DNA from: an uncultured Lewinella sp.
GTDB lineage: Bacteria; Bacteroidota; Bacteroidia; Chitinophagales; Saprospiraceae
Assembly: GCA_913057725.1 (NCBI GenBank)
Contig: CAJXOS010000008.1
Coordinates: 1 to 64,000, forward strand
Direction: 5' to 3'
DNA length: 64,000 bases
The notes beneath the pieces are model-generated. The model was not told the origin of the DNA, did no database searches, and saw only the letters and a list, made by a program, of their open reading frames with translations. This document shows positions 8,372 to 18,694 of this stretch, piece after piece (the stretch's first letter is position 1; each line of letters begins with the position of its first letter). The position numbers and the translations under genes were made by a program.

Positions 8372-11300
8372 TGTTGATTAACTTGATAAGGGAGAATTCG
8401 GTACGTTTTGTCCAGCTCATTCACGAGTTTGATCTGGTAGTTGCCCAAAGGCAATTGCGTGTTTTCAAATTTCTGGTCTAGTAGATCTAGCGCTTGGAAG
8501 TAGAGCGGGAAGTTGTGGAGCTGTACTGCCGCTTCCACCTGGCTCACAGCATGCAGGTTGGCCCGTTTTCGATCTTGGTTTAGAGTGCGTGGAGTCCAAT
8601 CAATCAGCGCGTAGTAGCTGGTGAAGTTGGACTGAACATCAAAGCCCGGGTCGAAGTCTACATCTGATGGATCATCCACGGTCTGGAAGCTGTTGCTACC
8701 CGTTGGCGGGCTATAAGGAGTGTAGATGCCATAGGTTGTGCTCGTACCTGTTCCACTACCGTGGGTAGGGTCGGGTAGTAGACCTAAACTTCCGCTGCTC
8801 GTTTGATCGCTTGCGCCATCTATGAATCGATTAATTTCGGAATCGCGTAGTGGATGGGCAGGACGCTGAATCGTTACGTTATGCCCTGCACTCTGTAGTG
8901 CTCCTTCCAATAGGTTGTAGTTCTGCATCCAACGCTTCAGTGGTCCGTAACGCACCGGCTCGTAGAAGAACGGGTACCTATTGGGACGATGAATTGGGCT
9001 ACCAGCAGTCAAGTCATCAATGATGTTCTTGAGCGCTTCGTTCTGCAGGTCTTCAAAGTATTGATCGGCCCGCAGGTCAACCATCTGTGAGGTGTGGAAG
9101 TAGGAAACACCATGGAAAGGATTCAGAATAGGATCCACCCGACCACCACTGGCTAAAGGATGACGATAGCCAACGATATCAAAGTGGTCAAAAGGCTCTG
9201 CTATGCCTCCGGGATCAAGTAGTATGATGGGGACTTGGAAGGTCTTGCCTAAGGCAGCACTCTGTTGCGCAATCTGAAGGAAAGGCAAGTCCACTTCATA
9301 GGAGTAGCTGATCATTCGGGGCAGATAAATCGTACGATCTACCGAGAATGAACTAAGCTTTTCTTGATACGACTGGAATCTACTGGTTTGAGCATACCAT
9401 TGTGCCGCCGGATCAAGCAGGTTGATGTACTTGAATTTATTGACAAACTGACTTTTGTCCGTATACTCGTTTTGGAGTTGCTCATACTGGCCCGGATCAT
9501 TCGCGTCCAGCGTGAGGGTGTTACTGCCAGCATATGTGCTCTCTACTTCATCAAGATCAGCAGTGTTGGCCGTGAAGTAGCCTTCTTTTTCTCGGAAGCC
9601 AATATTGATGCGATATATTTCTTCCCGAGATAGCCGGTCTGCCGGAAAATCAAAGGCCAGGGTCTTGTCATTTTTACACCAGCAGGGCGTCTCCGTGAAG
9701 GTGCGGGTCCGGATATTAGTGAAGCGGATGATATTACCTTCCTCGAAATTGGATGCTTGGTTAGCGTCGAGAATTTCACTACAAACCGTCTTGTCCATCT
9801 GCAGCCATCCTTCGGCTCGCCCACCATCATCATTGTTGGTCATGAAGTAGCGTTGGCGAAACCCTGGGTAACTGGAGATTATATCCTCAAGGATGAACTG
9901 GTCTGGCCGATTACCAGTCTTGAAGGAGCTGGTCTCGGTTTCCTCGTAGATGGGATTTCCCCAACTACCATTCTTGTATTCGTAGCCTCGGATCAATATG
10001 CTGAACTCGTACCAGGTTTGTTCTGCTAGCCAGTCTTTTGGGGTTAGGCGCAAGGCCGAACGGGCATCATTCCAGTGAATTTCTTGCATGCTTACACCCC
10101 GCGTGGAACCACTTTCTTTGAGGAAGTAGTCGAAGGTGACGCGGTAGGTGTGGGTTTCTCCGCCCACCTCTGTGATCTCAAATACTTCGTCGTCGTTGAG
10201 GTTAAAACTCACCCGCGGATCGACGAAAACACTAACGTTTTCGGTGCCGTTTCCAGGGATGAATTCACCGATGTAGTCAAACTCAGCGAAGGGGTGTTCG
10301 TACCCATCCTGAATCTGCTCGCAACGATCACCAAACTCGAAATTGACACGGCGAGATCTGAACCGAATACGACCACCCAGAAGCTCTCCGCCAATGAATA
10401 CTCCCCCCTTAAGCCAGGAAGGATTTGGTAGTTCTGCCTGGAGGATGGCGCCAGCATGAATATTGACCAATGATTTTCTTAGCGTTCTACCCAAGAACTT
10501 CACCCGAGCACCCACCTCTCCATTGACGTAAGCATAGGCCTGCCCTTGCAGGTACCAATTGTTGAAACCAAGTCTGCTACCATCTGCACAGCCTAAGGTC
10601 TTGGAAAGTAGCCCATCTACGACCACTTCTGCGCTCATGTCGGCATAGAAAATGGGTACATTGTCGAGGGTGAAGCCAGCACGAACCCCAAGTCCAGTGC
10701 CGATGCCAAAGGTGCTAGAGAAGGGAGAATCCATAGCATTGAGGATGGTTTCGGCATCGCTACCATTTCGACTGACGCCAGCATTTCCAGCATCATCCGT
10801 TTGGTTAGTGATGTAATCTGGCAATGGTGGAAGCCCCGCATAGGTAGGAGGTGGGAAGTGATTGCCCAACATCATATAAGCACGGATGTCCACACCAGCT
10901 TTAAACACCGGGGTATCAATGCCCCGAGTAATCGCAATACGGGAATCATCGGAGAAAGGATCAGCCTGACTCCAGCGACCAACATGTAGATACCACTGCC
11001 GACTGTCTTGAGCAATGTTGTAAGTGGAATGAAAATCTACCGGTATGCTCACAGAAGAGAATAAGCCACTTAGCTCATGGTGGAGCGAAGCATGGATGGT
11101 GCGACTTTGGTTTTCGCGTTGAATCAACAATTCAAAGGCAGTTTCCGAGCTAGCAACCAGATCGAAGTCGGGAGTGGAGTCATCCGATAGCACTTTCATC
11201 ATTCGAAGTTTGCCTGCAAAGTGCACGCTGTTGATGGCAAAGTTGGGGTGCCGGTTGAAGTCCATCAGGAATTTACTCTTGACATTCCAGGCAGCGGGAG

Positions 11301-14300
11301 ATGCCGTGGAGCCGATAATAGAGTTGGCCAAAAAACCGGAGTTGTTGTTCTGTGGTGTAAACTGGAAGCCCGAATGAGTGCTTGCTGGATCAGAAGGATC
11401 GGCTACCGCACTACCAGAGAGTTCGTTGTAGGAAGTTGGTGAGCCTCCTGCCGATTGGTTAACCTGCATGTTGTAATAACCTCCTCCGCCAAAACCATAG
11501 ATAGAGACACCAGATGGGCCCAGCGCGATACCGGGCGATATCTCGTTCTTGTAATAGCCATCAAAATACCAGTAGCGATAATCGTTTACCTTACCAAACT
11601 GAATACTGAAGCCCGCGCCAAAGGCGGCACCAGAAGTCTTCAAGGCAATGTCGGCATCACCCTTGAAGCCATTACCAAAGGTGGCGTCTCGATTGAATAG
11701 ATTAATGGCTACGGAGGCCTCCGCAATACCGAGGTCCATGTCTCCAGTAATTTCATCTAAGCGGATGCGGTCGTAGCTGAAACCATTCTGGTACTTTGCC
11801 CAGACGGTCAGCTTCGTATTGGCTCCTGCTCCGAATGATCCACTGAGGATGCCGCCACCAAAAAGACTGAGCCCCAGGTCAAGTTCGAGGCCATACCTGT
11901 TGGGTTGGGCGGCGGTTCTACGTACGCTTACATCTCTTAGGGTGAAGTCGAAGTATTCGAAACTCAATTGTGGTGCACTGGGATTTTCCAGCTCAATGAA
12001 GGCAAAGTCGAGTTGTGGAACAAAGCCAGGGAGATCGCGGCCTTCAATGGTGAAGTCTTCAAAAGTTAAGGCGGGGATATTTAGTTGACTAAGGGTACCG
12101 GTAGCGGCAGGATTTTCAAAGTCGATTGTAATCCGACCGTTGAGGTGCGCCAGCAATCGGTACGCTCCACCGATACGATCTAGGCCAATACTTGAGCCTT
12201 CAAATATTTGAAATCCAGCCTTCCACATCGGCACATTGAAGTCGGACGCAGCGCTGGCTGTTAAGTTAATGCCCAGCTGGTTGTCAATGGAGGATAGAGT
12301 GGCCGTGTAATCAATGCCGCCACTCTGCTGGATCGGTAGCCGCAGTCTACCATCAAATGAACCGCTGTTGAGTTGGCCTTCCTCAATGTCCAATTGAAAT
12401 CCAGTGATGGAGAAAGGCCATTGGGCCAAGCGGCCAGCGCCGATACCGACAACGGTGCTTTGACGATTGAATTGGAGTGAGAGGCCATTGCCTGAAAGCG
12501 CAAGGCCACCAATGTTGAAGTTGACGTTTTCCCCTCCCAAACCAGATGGTAGGTGCACGTTTAGCTCAGGGCAATAGATACCCTGCCAGAGACTTGTCTG
12601 TCCAGGATACTTATTATTGAATTGACTATGATTCGCCTGATCAGAAAAGTCGAGGAGTGCTTGAGTGATATCTAGGGATAGGTCATTCAAGGCCGGATAA
12701 ACTACCTGCTCGTTAAGGGCGAGGTCGGCGCTGAACAAGTCATTCAAAGTGGGGATGCCCGTTTCTTCAACGATAAAGCTAACTTCATGAAGACTGGATT
12801 GATACCGCACGATACTCCGGTCGAAGCTCAGCTGGGCATCCAGGTCAAAAGACATCGAACCGTCCGTGTTGAATATGATTCGATTGCCATCTTGCGGCAG
12901 TGCTAACTCAACAAGATTGTTTTGGAAGGGGAGTGTGAGGTCTTCATTGAGTGTAAATGTCAGAGCATCCTCAACGTAGCCACCAGGGGTGATACAGACA
13001 TTATTATTGTAGTAAGGTATATACGGATCGCTATTGGCAGAGGTCTGAGGATAGGGGATAGGGATTGCCAGCTTTGCCTTGGAAAAGCCAGGGGTAAATA
13101 TGATGCCAGCAACCACCGCCTGCGTTCCGCTAATCCTAAAGGGAACACCCATCTGTGTGCTCGGGGATTCATGGTTGTTTAAGTAAGATTGGAAACCAGG
13201 TGGGAAATTGAGGTCTTGTGGCGTGTCATAGATGGAGGACACATTTTCGGGTACAATACTGGTGTTTTCGTTGGTGGCGTAGACCAGGCTTTGATCCCCA
13301 TACATTCGCAAATTGTTGTTGATCCGAATAGATTCGAATTGCACATCGATGGCTTGCTGAAGAAAGTCGAGATAGATAGAGCCACTGCCAGAATAGGTCT
13401 GTTGCGCTGCATTCAAGCTAAGCTGATTTAGCTCCATGGTAAAAGGGCCTACCGCGATGGACTGTCCTACAGATACTCCCGTGTTGAAGGAAGTGTTGAT
13501 AGCTTCGTCATAGGTGAGGCAATCATTTGCGACAAGGTTCGGACTCGTTGGTTCGACTTCAAAATCGGTACCTACAGGGTCAATGCCATTTCCAGAAGGG
13601 AGGTAGGTGAAAGCTGCTGGCTCACTCCAGCCGCCATTGATGTAGTTCAGTTCGTTGTCATCGTCGTAGGCTTGTACTCGCAGGGCATAAGTAGCGCCTT
13701 CTTGCAATGGTGGCCTGCTGATGTCGTAGTGGAAAAAGGTGGTCTGGAGATCATTTTGTTGGTAGGTGAAGACTTCGCCTTGGTAGTTGAATACATCGAA
13801 AGGATTGGTAAACTGATAATCCTCCGTGTTGACCAATTGAAAGCGGTACTTGGTGGTTTGGGGTAAACCAGTGGGCGTCCAGGTAAAGATGATATTTTGA
13901 GGGTTAGTAGCAGTCAAGCTTGCGCCTTGCTCCGGAAAAATAATGATGGGCGGATCATAGGCGATAATTGGGAAGAAACCACAGCTGCCATCCATCGACA
14001 ATTGCTCGTCGGTGAAGAAGTCGAGGGCTTCAATACAAAGGCTATAGGTGCCCTCCGGCAAACGTTCTTCCCGGATGATTTGCTCGTAGTTGAAGCCGTC
14101 AATGATAAAGTCGTTAGCGGTGACATCTCCATACAAAGCCCGTAGTTCGCGAAAGCGAATTTCTCTGACTTGGCCTGGTGATAAAGTAATTGGAGTGAGG
14201 CCGGGTATGCCGCGCTTCATCGTGAGGTTATGACCGCGTGTGATATCGGTAAGGCTGGCGATCAGCTTTATCTCCCGTACCCGAGTGGAGGTGTTGTTGA

Positions 14301-14460
14301 GGATAATGATGACTTCGCTCTCGAAGGAGATGATTTCAGCCAGGCTGGCTGGAGGCGGTGCGGTAGGGACTAAGACCTGGATACTTATGTCTTGCGAATA
14401 CCCGATTACACTTGTAAGGAGCAGAATGATACCTAGGCATATCTTCTTTACCGTGTTCAT
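8368..14460 (-). CDS. Giant exported protein (about 2,030 residues), unknown function
   Basis: The ORF track begins at 14514, but the ATG at 14460 gives a clean signal peptide (MNTVKKICLGIILLLTSVIGYSQ) and is the better start; a candidate -7 box at 14535 also fits it. The first about 290 residues contain Ig/FN3-like strands (for example IIFTWTPTGLPQTTKYRFQL), perhaps the module automated pipelines call TANFOR, though I cannot test this. The centre is a long beta-rich region with Gly/aromatic stretches such as SIYGFGGGGYYNM. The C-terminal about 600 residues are more mixed. No T9SS domain, lipobox or catalytic motif is apparent. It heads an operon with 4-nt overlaps and could be a surface structure or large adhesin. 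Confidence 0.85.
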   Translation of the reverse strand: MNTVKKICLGIILLLTSVIGYSQDISIQVLVPTAPPPASLAEIISFESEVIIILNNTSTRVREIKLIASLTDITRGHNLTMKRGIPGLTPITLSPGQVREIRFRELRALYGDVTANDFIIDGFNYEQIIREERLPEGTYSLCIEALDFFTDEQLSMDGSCGFFPIIAYDPPIIIFPEQGASLTATNPQNIIFTWTPTGLPQTTKYRFQLVNTEDYQFTNPFDVFNYQGEVFTYQQNDLQTTFFHYDISRPPLQEGATYALRVQAYDDDNELNYINGGWSEPAAFTYLPSGNGIDPVGTDFEVEPTSPNLVANDCLTYDEAINTSFNTGVSVGQSIAVGPFTMELNQLSLNAAQQTYSGSGSIYLDFLQQAIDVQFESIRINNNLRMYGDQSLVYATNENTSIVPENVSSIYDTPQDLNFPPGFQSYLNNHESPSTQMGVPFRISGTQAVVAGIIFTPGFSKAKLAIPIPYPQTSANSDPYIPYYNNNVCITPGGYVEDALTFTLNEDLTLPFQNNLVELALPQDGNRIIFNTDGSMSFDLDAQLSFDRSIVRYQSSLHEVSFIVEETGIPTLNDLFSADLALNEQVVYPALNDLSLDITQALLDFSDQANHSQFNNKYPGQTSLWQGIYCPELNVHLPSGLGGENVNFNIGGLALSGNGLSLQFNRQSTVVGIGAGRLAQWPFSITGFQLDIEEGQLNSGSFDGRLRLPIQQSGGIDYTATLSSIDNQLGINLTASAASDFNVPMWKAGFQIFEGSSIGLDRIGGAYRLLAHLNGRITIDFENPAATGTLSQLNIPALTFEDFTIEGRDLPGFVPQLDFAFIELENPSAPQLSFEYFDFTLRDVSVRRTAAQPNRYGLELDLGLSLFGGGILSGSFGAGANTKLTVWAKYQNGFSYDRIRLDEITGDMDLGIAEASVAINLFNRDATFGNGFKGDADIALKTSGAAFGAGFSIQFGKVNDYRYWYFDGYYKNEISPGIALGPSGVSIYGFGGGGYYNMQVNQSAGGSPTSYNELSGSAVADPSDPASTHSGFQFTPQNNNSGFLANSIIGSTASPAAWNVKSKFLMDFNRHPNFAINSVHFAGKLRMMKVLSDDSTPDFDLVASSETAFELLIQRENQSRTIHASLHHELSGLFSSVSIPVDFHSTYNIAQDSRQWYLHVGRWSQADPFSDDSRIAITRGIDTPVFKAGVDIRAYMMLGNHFPPPTYAGLPPLPDYITNQTDDAGNAGVSRNGSDAETILNAMDSPFSSTFGIGTGLGVRAGFTLDNVPIFYADMSAEVVVDGLLSKTLGCADGSRLGFNNWYLQGQAYAYVNGEVGARVKFLGRTLRKSLVNIHAGAILQAELPNPSWLKGGVFIGGELLGGRIRFRSRRVNFEFGDRCEQIQDGYEHPFAEFDYIGEFIPGNGTENVSVFVDPRVSFNLNDDEVFEITEVGGETHTYRVTFDYFLKESGSTRGVSMQEIHWNDARSALRLTPKDWLAEQTWYEFSILIRGYEYKNGSWGNPIYEETETSSFKTGNRPDQFILEDIISSYPGFRQRYFMTNNDDGGRAEGWLQMDKTVCSEILDANQASNFEEGNIIRFTNIRTRTFTETPCWCKNDKTLAFDFPADRLSREEIYRINIGFREKEGYFTANTADLDEVESTYAGSNTLTLDANDPGQYEQLQNEYTDKSQFVNKFKYINLLDPAAQWYAQTSRFQSYQEKLSSFSVDRTIYLPRMISYSYEVDLPFLQIAQQSAALGKTFQVPIILLDPGGIAEPFDHFDIVGYRHPLASGGRVDPILNPFHGVSYFHTSQMVDLRADQYFEDLQNEALKNIIDDLTAGSPIHRPNRYPFFYEPVRYGPLKRWMQNYNLLEGALQSAGHNVTIQRPAHPLRDSEINRFIDGASDQTSSGSLGLLPDPTHGSGTGTSTTYGIYTPYSPPTGSNSFQTVDDPSDVDFDPGFDVQSNFTSYYALIDWTPRTLNQDRKRANLHAVSQVEAAVQLHNFPLYFQALDLLDQKFENTQLPLGNYQIKLVNELDKTYRILPYQVNQQ

Positions 14461-14534
14461 AGCGGTGGGATTAGTGATTGTAACTCGTGGCCCTATATAA
14501 AAGCCACCTAGCACCGGTCTTCAGTGCTTTGCAA

Positions 14535-14542
14535 CAAAGCTA
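14535..14542 (-). promoter_or_regulatory. Candidate -7 box for the giant-protein operon
   Basis: On the minus strand this reads TAGCTTTG, matching the Bacteroidota -7 consensus TAnnTTTG. It predicts a transcript start near 14528 and a leader of about 70 nt before the ATG at 14460. No good -33 TTG is present at the expected distance, so activation by the upstream hybrid regulator is possible. Confidence 0.4.
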
Positions 14543-14619
14543 TTCCCACCCCCAGTGCTGCGCCTAGACTGAGGTTACCATTGCTTGTACTGTCGTTACA
14601 TCTTGAGTGAAATGCCTGG

Positions 14620-17600
14620 CTAAGGCCTTATTTCAGAAGGGCTCTGGCCGAATTGTTCCTTGTACACTCTGGAGAAATAGGCTGGGTCTTTGAAACCCGA
14701 GGCATAGGCGATTTCGGAAATGCTTTGGTCGCTTTCGCGCAATAATTTTTGCGCATGCTGTAGGCGGATTTGCCTTATGAATAGCGTGGGGGTGATACCG
14801 GTGAGTGCCTTGATTTTACGGAATAGCTGCACGCGGCTCAAGTGCAGTTGCTTTGCCAGTGCCTCTACGGAAAGATCTTCGTTATCGATTTCTTCCGAGA
14901 TGATTTTGGCAACCTGTTTCATGAAGGTATCGGTCGCTTGCGTTGTGGTTTGTATGCTGAAGTCGCCCGCTTGGTATTTTTGTTGTAAACGCCGTCTGCT
15001 GGTCAAGATCCCTTGAATTCGAATCAAAAGTTCTTCTCGATGAAAAGGTTTGGTGAGGTAAACATCTGCTCCTGCTTGCAGCCCACTGAGCCGATCCTCT
15101 TGACTTTTCTTTCCCGTGAGAAGTATGAGAGGGATGTGGTTGGTGCGCTCATTACCACGTATCCGTTGACTGAATTCTAAGCCAGATTCACCTGGCATCA
15201 TTACATCACTGATTACCAAGTCTGGTACTTCGCGTAGGCATATTTCCCAGGCAATTTTACCATTTTCGGCTTCGATAATTTCGTATTGGTCTGCCAGGCA
15301 TTCGCGCAGATAGGTCCGGATGGCGCGATGGTCCTCTGCAACTAGAATCAGCGGGCGATCTTTCTCTGAGGCAATTTGGGGCGTTACGCTTAGACTTTCT
15401 ATAGTCTGTATGGGAAGCAGAATGTTGAAGCAGCTTCCCTTGCCCAAAGAACTTTCGATTTCTATGGTGCCGCCATGTTGTTCTACCAGTGCTTTGGTGA
15501 GTGCCAATCCAATACCTGTGCCCTGTTTTTCTTGTTCTTTAGCTTGGGAGAAGGGTTCGAAAATGTGTTCGATAAATGCTGGCTCAATCCCTGATCCATT
15601 ATCGCTCAGCGAGTAATGTAATTGGCTTTCGTTATCCGTCGTAGAGACGTCTAGAGAAAGTGTAATTGTGCCACCTACAGGTGTAAAACGCAAAGCATTA
15701 CTGACCAGGTTACTCGTTATTTTGCGCCATTTGTCAGCATCGAAGGGGAAGTAGAGGGTATCCCTGCTGGTATGAAAAGAAAGCTGAATATCCTGCTCTT
15801 CAGCTAAGCTAGAAAAGGACAGTAACAGAAAACGTTGGTACTGTACGAAATCGGCGGACTCGGTTTGAAGCGGACTCCGATCAGCCTGTAGTTTAGCTAA
15901 CTCTAGGATTTCGTCCACTTGGCGTGTCAGGTATTGAGCCTGTTCATCTAGCTGTTTAAGTTGAGGGGTAACCTTGTCAGCTTCTTGTCTTTGCAGTCTG
16001 CGTTTCATCTGTTCAATCGCTCCAAAAACAAGGGTGAGCGGGCTGCGAAACTCATGGGCGATTTGTTGGAAGAAGCGCAGTTTTGAAGCGACCAGTTCTT
16101 TTGCCTGAGCTTGCTCTGCAGCAGCAAGTTGGCGAGCTAATTGTGTGCGGTAACCCAGGTAAATTACCCCCAAGACTGTCAATAGATAAATCAAATACGC
16201 TAGCGTAGTTCGGTACCAAGGAGGCTTCACCCGAAGGTAGATGGGTAAGGCATTAGCAATGATCTGCTTTCCTGGTACGTAAGACCGTACATGTAGGACG
16301 TAGCGACCCGGTGGTAGTTGGGACAGGCTGAGAATACCGTCATTCGGAGCCGGTAGCCAGTCGGTCTGCAAATTGTCTAATCGATATTCATAACGTTGTT
16401 GACCAGCATAGCGAAAGTTAAGCCAGGCAAACGAAAGTTGAACGGTATGATCGCCGGGGTGAATAATGAGGGGTTGCTCCTCGGAGTATTTGTCTTCTGG
16501 GAAGACTTCCTGTCTAATCGTGTCTGTCTGGTAGCGCAAGAGGGTCTGCCAGTGTAGGGTGTCAATCTCTTCAATCCTGTTTTTGACTTCCTCTGGCTTG
16601 AATCCATGTAGCCCAAGAGAAGATCCTAACCATAGCTGGCCATCTTGGTCGGTGTAAGAAGATCCGATGAGCATATCATCAGAATACAAGCCTTCGCGCT
16701 TGGTGAAAGACTGGAAGTGTTCCGTTGCTGGTTCGAACAAGAGGATGCCACGGCTAGCTGTGCTAAGCCATAGGTCCCCCAGCTTATCTTCAGTGATGTC
16801 TAGAATTTTGTCATCAGGCATATTGTCATCGCGGATCCAGCGCCGAAACTGTGACCCCGTACCTGTCCACAGATTTAGACCACCATCAGTGCCAATCCAT
16901 AGACGGTTTTCATGGTCGAGGTGAAGGGCCTGAATTAGGTTGGAGCTAATACTCGTGCTAAGGTCGGTTTCATGCAAATACTGTCGAAAGCTAGCCCGGT
17001 CTTCCGCTTCTAGCGTACTAACATTATTAATGGAAATTAGACCTTGTCTAATGGTTCCCAGCCATAGTCGGTCCTCGTGGTCAATCAGAAGATCCGTAAT
17101 TCCTAAGCTTTCTAGTTCGTTGGTTGGTAATTCCCCTAGGGTTAGGACAAAGGAGTTGCCATCTTCTGGGGAAAAGCAGATTACGTCTTGCCAGTTGCTG
17201 ATCCATAAACGCCCTCGTTGATCAGACTTGATAATCTTCCAGTTGCCACGATTTTGAGTGGCCAGCAATGGGCAGGGAAGTTGTTGGATTTGCCCATTTA
17301 GCATGTCGATTTTGATCAACTGCCAATTGTCATTTGTTTTTCCTACACCAAAGACGTTCGCTTGTTGGTCTTCGTGCAGGGACACGAATACCCCTCTGGT
17401 GATTTCTACGGGTGCGGTTTCCCCCGCTTGCCAATACAGTAGGGAGGTAGGGCTGGCAAAGAGGTAACGCTCGCCTTGTGAAATAACCGTCCTAATGTTA
17501 GGGAGGCGCCCAGCAGTAGAACTCAGCTGAGGATGGACGAAATTCTTGGTAGGACTGAGTTGTAATAAGCCCTGACTGGTACCCAGCCATACCACCTCAT

Positions 17601-18507
17601 TTGGGTCCACATGTATACAGTGAATACTTGGCAGCGATTCGCTTTGGTATGGAAGTAGTTCTCGTAGGGAGAACCAAGACCTTGTCTTGAGGTCGTGGCT
17701 AATTTGCCAAACGCCGTCCAGACCACTAGCCCATATATAGCCGCTAGGATCGCGATATAGAAATGGGGTATAGAAAAACTGCGGGTGGTTACGGGATTGA
17801 ATGTTCAGGTCCTCGGTGATCCATCTACCACTTTTGCTTAGGTAAAGCTTCACCAGAGATTGATCTTTGAACAGCAGCAGGCTGTCCGGGCCCAGTACTA
17901 AAATATCATTGATAGTTGCATCAGAGAGGATGGCTTCACAACTACCCGCCGTAGTACAGCGTAGTAAACGGTTGCGTGTGCCTGCCCAGAAAACTTCCGC
18001 ACTTTCTCTCCTAACTGGGTTAGTCGCCAATTTAGAAATGGGGGTTCCGTCGGTACTAAACCCTACCTGTGGACCTTCGGTATTCTGCTCTTTAGTGGAG
18101 TCATAGATCTGAAGTGGTTTGAATTGAAGAGATCCTTGATCGGCAATGAATTCATCTTTTGTAATATCCAATCTATTGTGCGCTGGCCCTTCAGGACTAA
18201 TCCATAAGATTTGATCACGATCAGCATAGAGCTGTCTGACCCAATTGCCGGATAGCCCGTGTGGCTCATCAGCACTATAAGTATAGGTGCGAAAGCTATG
18301 GCCATCAAAACGATTAAGGCCGTATTGAGTGCCAATCCACAGGTAGCCTTTTTCATCCGTTGTTAGGACTGAGACCCAATTGTTGGACAGTCCATCACGC
18401 GTGTCAAAATGCTGCACATGGTAGCGCGGCAAACTCTGTGCAATATTAGTTTGAGGAAGGCTCAGTAGTAAACCAATGCACCAATAAATGAGAAGGGATG
18501 GTCGCAT
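14620..18507 (-). CDS. Hybrid two-component system protein (propeller sensor, kinase, receiver, AraC output)
   Basis: The track starts at 18546, but the ATG at 18507 begins a proper signal (MRPSLLIYWCIGLLLSLPQ) and lies downstream of a -7 box, giving 1,295 residues. In order: two-component regulator propeller repeats (GYLWIGTQYGLNRFDG, RLWIGTDGGLNLW), a Y_Y_Y-type domain, one membrane segment, HisKA (IAHEFRSPLTLV, His near residue 819), HATPase (N box NLVSNALRFTP, DNGSGI), a receiver (DLVISDVMMPG, Asp near 1102), and an AraC-type DNA-binding domain at the C-terminus. Such proteins sense periplasmic ligands, usually glycans, and activate neighbouring operons. Here the neighbour is the giant-protein operon, on the same strand 160 nt away. 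Confidence 0.95.
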   Translation of the reverse strand: MRPSLLIYWCIGLLLSLPQTNIAQSLPRYHVQHFDTRDGLSNNWVSVLTTDEKGYLWIGTQYGLNRFDGHSFRTYTYSADEPHGLSGNWVRQLYADRDQILWISPEGPAHNRLDITKDEFIADQGSLQFKPLQIYDSTKEQNTEGPQVGFSTDGTPISKLATNPVRRESAEVFWAGTRNRLLRCTTAGSCEAILSDATINDILVLGPDSLLLFKDQSLVKLYLSKSGRWITEDLNIQSRNHPQFFYTPFLYRDPSGYIWASGLDGVWQISHDLKTRSWFSLRELLPYQSESLPSIHCIHVDPNEVVWLGTSQGLLQLSPTKNFVHPQLSSTAGRLPNIRTVISQGERYLFASPTSLLYWQAGETAPVEITRGVFVSLHEDQQANVFGVGKTNDNWQLIKIDMLNGQIQQLPCPLLATQNRGNWKIIKSDQRGRLWISNWQDVICFSPEDGNSFVLTLGELPTNELESLGITDLLIDHEDRLWLGTIRQGLISINNVSTLEAEDRASFRQYLHETDLSTSISSNLIQALHLDHENRLWIGTDGGLNLWTGTGSQFRRWIRDDNMPDDKILDITEDKLGDLWLSTASRGILLFEPATEHFQSFTKREGLYSDDMLIGSSYTDQDGQLWLGSSLGLHGFKPEEVKNRIEEIDTLHWQTLLRYQTDTIRQEVFPEDKYSEEQPLIIHPGDHTVQLSFAWLNFRYAGQQRYEYRLDNLQTDWLPAPNDGILSLSQLPPGRYVLHVRSYVPGKQIIANALPIYLRVKPPWYRTTLAYLIYLLTVLGVIYLGYRTQLARQLAAAEQAQAKELVASKLRFFQQIAHEFRSPLTLVFGAIEQMKRRLQRQEADKVTPQLKQLDEQAQYLTRQVDEILELAKLQADRSPLQTESADFVQYQRFLLLSFSSLAEEQDIQLSFHTSRDTLYFPFDADKWRKITSNLVSNALRFTPVGGTITLSLDVSTTDNESQLHYSLSDNGSGIEPAFIEHIFEPFSQAKEQEKQGTGIGLALTKALVEQHGGTIEIESSLGKGSCFNILLPIQTIESLSVTPQIASEKDRPLILVAEDHRAIRTYLRECLADQYEIIEAENGKIAWEICLREVPDLVISDVMMPGESGLEFSQRIRGNERTNHIPLILLTGKKSQEDRLSGLQAGADVYLTKPFHREELLIRIQGILTSRRRLQQKYQAGDFSIQTTTQATDTFMKQVAKIISEEIDNEDLSVEALAKQLHLSRVQLFRKIKALTGITPTLFIRQIRLQHAQKLLRESDQSISEIAYASGFKDPAYFSRVYKEQFGQSPSEIRP

Positions 18508-18543
18508 TTTTGGATTTATCGACGTCTGTAGTCTTGGGTTTAT

Positions 18544-18551
18544 CAAAGATA
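18544..18551 (-). promoter_or_regulatory. Candidate -7 box for the hybrid regulator gene
   Basis: The minus strand reads TATCTTTG (TAnnTTTG). It predicts a transcript start near 18538, downstream of the track's start codon at 18546, which argues for the ATG at 18507. No clear -33 element is visible. Confidence 0.45.
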
Positions 18552-18694
18552 GTTTGAATAGGTGAAGCTCCTAGTCTTTTGAGGGACCTAAGTCTACTCT
18601 TATTACAGCTTGCAGGCGAAAGGTTACTAAACCTTGGTGTCACGAATAGCTGATCGTGGTCTTCTATTACTGAAGAAATTAGACTCCTAAGCTT

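Noticed and set aside
14461-14514. Track start of the giant protein at 14514
   Set aside because: It adds 18 residues before a good signal peptide; the ATG at 14460 and the upstream -7 box favour the shorter form.
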